NCBI GenBank assembly: GCA_947184155.2
Contig: CAMXCT020006755.1
Coordinates: 275,898-339,897, forward strand
DNA: 64,000 nt
Origin: Cladocopium goreaui
Lineage: Eukaryota; Sar; Dinophyceae; Suessiales; Symbiodiniaceae
Reading direction: 5' to 3'
Shown here one piece after another: positions 60,689 to 64,000 of this stretch (position 1 is its first letter; every line of letters starts with the position of its first letter). Under the pieces are notes generated by a model. That model searched no databases. It saw only the letters and a list, made by a program, of their open reading frames with translations, and was not told the origin of the DNA. The translations under genes were made by a program, and so were the position numbers.

Positions 60689-60700
60689 TGGTAGCGGAGC
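60689..60700 (+). other. Candidate primer-binding site (initiator tRNA-Met)
   Basis: TGGTAGCGGAGC matches TGGTAGCAGAGG, the complement of a typical eukaryotic initiator tRNA-Met 3' end, at 10 of 12 positions. It sits one base after the proposed LTR end, where the site belongs. Confidence 0.5.
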
Positions 60701-60853
60701 GCTGCCTGATCCTTGGAGCTTTGGTTCTTGGACTTCTAGCTCTACTGGGTCCTGGCTGTGGAGCGCTTCGGAAAGAACTCCTGGTCGAGCTCTACTGTTT
60801 GATCAACCCTAAGGGCATAGACCAGCTCACCTTTTTGGAGTTCACCTTGGACG

Positions 60854-61747
60854 TTGTGGAGTATGGCTTCGGGATCTGCTAAGCAGGAAACCTCAGCCGA
60901 TGCTACCACCCGTGACAGTTTCATCCCCTTGTTTTCGGGCCAACCTGCCGACTACAAGGAGTGGCGGAAAAGGATCCACATCTACTACAGGAAGATGGGA
61001 TTGACGAAAAGGCATGGAGAAGCCGTGCTGAACATCATCGGCAGTCTTCAAGGTTCGGCATGGAGACTTGTGGAAGATTTCAATTTGGATGAATGTGAAA
61101 AGGAATCTGCCTTCGAGAGCATCATCAAGCTCTTAGATGGTCACTTTGAGTATGATACCAGAGTGCAGTTGCCCAGCGACTTTGATGGCTACTTTGGACT
61201 TCAGAGAAAGCCTGGTCAGACGCTGTTGGCCTATGTCAGCGACCATGCGGAGCTGCACAAGAAACTGGAGAAGCATGGTGTCAGCCTTCCGACGGCAGTG
61301 CAAGGATGGCACCTACTTCGAAAAAGTGGCCTCACCAAAGAACAACGGCAACTTGTCAATTTGAGGGCACCGCAACTCGAGCTGACAAAAGTTGTAGAAG
61401 CTATGTACCTGATTTTGGGTCAGGACTACAAGCTTGGAGCTGCCCCTGCTGGACATGACCGCCGATGGCACCGTGGGAAAGGTGGTCGAGCCTACTTTGG
61501 TGATGAGCTGGACGATGATGGCGACGCTGATGATTGGGATTGGGACTCACAGTCCTACTATGATGCCTACTGGGAATGGGATGACAATGCCAGCTTCGAT
61601 GAACAAGGCTTCGATACTACCAGACTGGTGACTGGGAAGCTGAATCGACCCTTCCTGATGATGGCACTACGTCGACCTTCGATGTGGCCTCATGGGATGA
61701 TGCCTATGCAGCTTACCTGGATGCAAGGAAACGGTTCAATGACCTGA
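60854..61747 (+). CDS. Copia-like Gag, N-terminal frame
   Basis: 297 residues from ATG 60854; the next Met at 60863 is an alternative start. It includes FSGQPADYKEWRKRIHIYYR, a gag-like opening in which the polyprotein forms the particle around the element RNA, then a helical region (KPGQTLLAYVSDHAELHKKL, LILGQDYK) and an acidic stretch (YFGDELDDDGDADDWDWDS). From about 61600 the true coding frame moves by -1: the last 40 or so residues of this frame are out-of-frame sequence, while frame 1 continues QTGDWEAESTLPDDG. This is either a one-base deletion or a programmed -1 shift; I see no clear slippery heptamer, so a mutation is more likely. Confidence 0.75.
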   Translation: MWSMASGSAKQETSADATTRDSFIPLFSGQPADYKEWRKRIHIYYRKMGLTKRHGEAVLNIIGSLQGSAWRLVEDFNLDECEKESAFESIIKLLDGHFEYDTRVQLPSDFDGYFGLQRKPGQTLLAYVSDHAELHKKLEKHGVSLPTAVQGWHLLRKSGLTKEQRQLVNLRAPQLELTKVVEAMYLILGQDYKLGAAPAGHDRRWHRGKGGRAYFGDELDDDGDADDWDWDSQSYYDAYWEWDDNASFDEQGFDTTRLVTGKLNRPFLMMALRRPSMWPHGMMPMQLTWMQGNGSMT

Positions 61748-64000
61748 AGTTGAGCCGTGGCTACTTGCCCATTGTTGCCCTTCAGGACTCCAACTTGCAG
61801 CCTGGCACTTCCTCGCCTTCAAGGAGTTCTGGCGGTGGATCGCCCAAGGGCAAGAAGGGCAAGGGAAAATCGAAAGGTGGTAAGCCCAACATGTACAAGT
61901 ACGACAAGGCGCCTATGAAACCTGCACAACCACAACAACGAGCCCAAGCTGCCCTGCAATGCCTTCGATGTGGCCAGAAAGGGCATTTTGCCGCAAACTG
62001 CCCTGTCAACAACCAGAAGAGCAGCCCCAACAAGAGACCTGCTCCTGCCACTGAGTCGATGGCAAAGCATGCCGAGGGAGCCCTGGTGACCTTCATGGAC
62101 AAACATGGGCATGAGCGCACCGATGTTGCGATGCTTGACCCTGGTGCCTCAGCTTTCCTTTGTGGATATGGACCCATGGGCAGGTACCTCAAACACCTGC
62201 AACAACTTGGCTACCCTGTGGAAACCATTTTGTTTTACCGTTGTGATCGGAAATTTCATTTTGGAGGAGACGCTGAAAGCGTAGCCAAGTGGGTCGCCAG
62301 AATGCCGATGTTTGTGAATGGCCTCTACGGTTTTGCCCAGGTTTTCATGGTCCCTGGTGAAACGCCTATGTTGTGTGGCCGGCCAATCATACAACAACTT
62401 GGCATAGCTTTGGACTTTTCTTCTGAGAAGATCAGGTATGGTGATGGTCAATGGATGCCTGCGCTGATGGGTCTGCATGGAGAGTATCTGCTACCTCTCT
62501 CCATGGACTTTGAGATTTTCCATGCAGCCCTTGAGCCCCACTTTGACTTGCAGTTGGCCTCACCTGGCGAGGTGGACTTGAATCCTCGCACCTTCCTGGA
62601 GTTCAACGGTGAAGAGATGATTTTTCAAGCTCATGACCATGGCGATGAATGGATTTTACCTGGCACAGTCAGGTGCCAACGGCATCTTTTTCAAACCATG
62701 GATGCCCGCCTGACTGAGGAGCTCAATGACATGCATGGCTACATCACCTCCGAGCTTCATGCTGGTGATCGTGGTCGAGTGATTTGGGAAGTTTATGGTG
62801 GTCGCAGCCGCATGGCACAGATCGCCGAGAGCCTTGGAGCCACTGTGAGGGTGTTTTCTCTCGACACTTGTTGGGATTTTGATCAACCTGCTCACCAACG
62901 TGCGTTCTTGGCCTTGCAGGAGAAAGAGGTCCCTGACGAGATCTACCTTTCACCAACTTGTGGACCCTGGTCACTGATGCAAGGACTTGCAGCACGAACA
63001 CCTGAACAACAGCAACAACTACGTGAACTTCGAGAGTGGCATCATCAAGTTCATCTTTGTTTTCGCAAAAAGGTGTACCTCAAGCAGATCAAGCAGGGTG
63101 GTCACGCCCATCTGGAACAACCTGCCTACGCTCGATCGTGGCGTACCAGTGCTCTTTCAAATCTTCCTGGACTCTACTGCAGATTTGATCAATGCCAATA
63201 TGGTTGCACCTGCCAAGACACCGACTTGGTATGGAGGTTGGTTCAAAAGCCAACTGGTCTGCAGACCACAAAGATGGCCGTGTACAAGGAGTTCCAACGG
63301 CGATGTGCTGGTGATCATCAACACTGCCGGCTTGAAGGAAGTGGTCCTGATGTTGGACGTCGGACGCGATACCTCGAGCACTACCAGCCCACTTTGGCTT
63401 CCACACTGGCTGCCTGCCTGATGATGGATGAGCTGCCAACCATCTCTGACTTTGTTGGAGCCGCTGACGATGAAAAGAAACATGTTGGCCGCATCATCCA
63501 GTTGCTCACCAACAGCCGCCAAGAAGCTGTTCGATGCGTTCAACGTTTGCATCGGAACTTGGGACACCCGTCCATGGAGGCTTTGGTGGAAACCCTGGAA
63601 AGCCGTGGAGCGAGCGATGTGGTCTTGGAAGTGGCTCGCAACTTTTCATGTGCCTCATGTGAACGGTACAAAAAGCCCGACAGTGTGCCACCAGCTGTGT
63701 TGAACGATGTCAAGGAGTTCAACCATGTTTTGCAAGCGGATGTGATGTGGGTAAAGGTCAAAGACCGCAAGTTCCCCATTTTGAGCCTGCTTGATCAGGC
63801 CACTCGCTATCAAGCTGCTGGAGTTCTTCGTGGAGAACGCTCTGAGCATTTTCTTTCAGTGCTGGAGCGCCATTGGGTGCGACACTTTGGATGCCCCAAG
63901 ACCTTGCTGACCGATGAAGGCCGTGGTTGGGCCTCTGATGAGTTTCAAGAATGGGTTAGCGCTCACATGGTCGAGCACTTGGTAGCACCTGGAGAAGCCC
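61600..64000 (+). CDS. Copia-like Gag-Pol continuation: zinc knuckle, protease, methyltransferase-like, integrase (partial)
   Basis: The frame is open without a stop for 800 codons to the window end. Domains in order: nucleocapsid CCHC knuckle CLRCGQKGHFAANC (61960-62001); aspartic protease active site MLDPGAS (62131-62151), with Pro in place of the usual Ser or Thr; a domain with VYGGRSRM (Y at 62794), SLD (62857-62865), SPTCGPWS (62950-62973) and LEQP (63112-63123) that resembles cytosine-C5-methyltransferase motifs; integrase zinc-binding HRNLGHPS with CASC; and the catalytic core with QADVMW (first Asp) and LLTDEGRGW (second Asp). The reverse transcriptase and RNase H should follow outside the window. 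The protease cuts the polyprotein and the integrase inserts the cDNA; the role of the extra domain is unknown. Confidence 0.8.

Larger units (their letters stand above)
60428..64000 (+). mobile_element. Copia-like LTR retrotransposon, 5' part
   Basis: Order: proposed LTR, primer-binding site, gag, CCHC zinc knuckle, aspartic protease, methyltransferase-like domain, integrase zinc-binding region and the start of the integrase catalytic core, then the window edge. Integrase following protease directly, before any reverse transcriptase, is the Copia arrangement. A frameshift separates gag from the rest near 61600-61620. Confidence 0.8.

Noticed and set aside
1-64000. tRNA, rRNA and spliced-leader genes
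   Set aside because: I looked for cloverleaf arms, rRNA core motifs and a spliced-leader unit and saw none that I could support. The tRNA-like word at 60689 is better explained as a primer-binding site.

Overview
The window looks like nuclear DNA of a dinoflagellate, most likely a Symbiodiniaceae- or Polarella-type genome. This rests on small host genes cut into many short exons by long introns, on introns that begin GT, GC or GA, on acceptors that are nearly always AG followed by G, on all resolvable host genes lying on the + strand, and on very large retroelement reading frames. No prokaryotic operon, rRNA, tRNA or CRISPR array was seen. Exon structures below were derived by eye from reading frame, splice-site phase and family resemblance; none is supported by transcript data.

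Layout. 1-5500: scattered, unresolved coding-like segments. 5554-12554: an eight-exon gene for a DUF1796 (putative papain-like cysteine peptidase) protein whose phases close into a 311-residue frame. About 13319-15641: an incompletely resolved leucine-rich-repeat gene of the ribonuclease-inhibitor type. 15936-20906: a seven-exon gene for a bacterial-type tRNA(Met) cytidine acetyltransferase (TmcA), 675 residues, close to the length of the E. coli enzyme. 20907-36500: mostly repeats, with a few isolated terminal-exon-like segments and a decayed minus-strand coding remnant at about 34200-36150. 36523-43355: the 3' part of a multi-exon gene I do not recognise, with ten consecutive phase-compatible splice junctions and a stop codon. 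43871-55854: a giant non-LTR (LINE-type) retrotransposon on the minus strand. 56746-60318: a second unrecognised multi-exon gene whose main intron is filled with minisatellites. 60428-64000: the 5' part of a Copia-like LTR retrotransposon on the + strand, running off the window.

The retroelements hold the most interesting biology. The LINE has a zinc-finger/coiled-coil ORF1 and a 3350-residue ORF2 with an unusual domain order: diverged repeat modules, RNase H, AP-type endonuclease, reverse transcriptase, zinc finger, and a C-terminal domain with cytosine-C5-methyltransferase-like motifs. The unrelated Copia-like element carries a domain with the same motif set between its protease and integrase. 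Both elements start or end against TA-rich microsatellites.

The non-coding space is dominated by short terminal-inverted-repeat (MITE-like) elements, TA, GATG and CAT microsatellites, and dispersed repeats. Several of the inverted-repeat elements sit inside introns, one with its terminal repeat overlapping the splice donor, which fits an origin of introns from such elements (introners).
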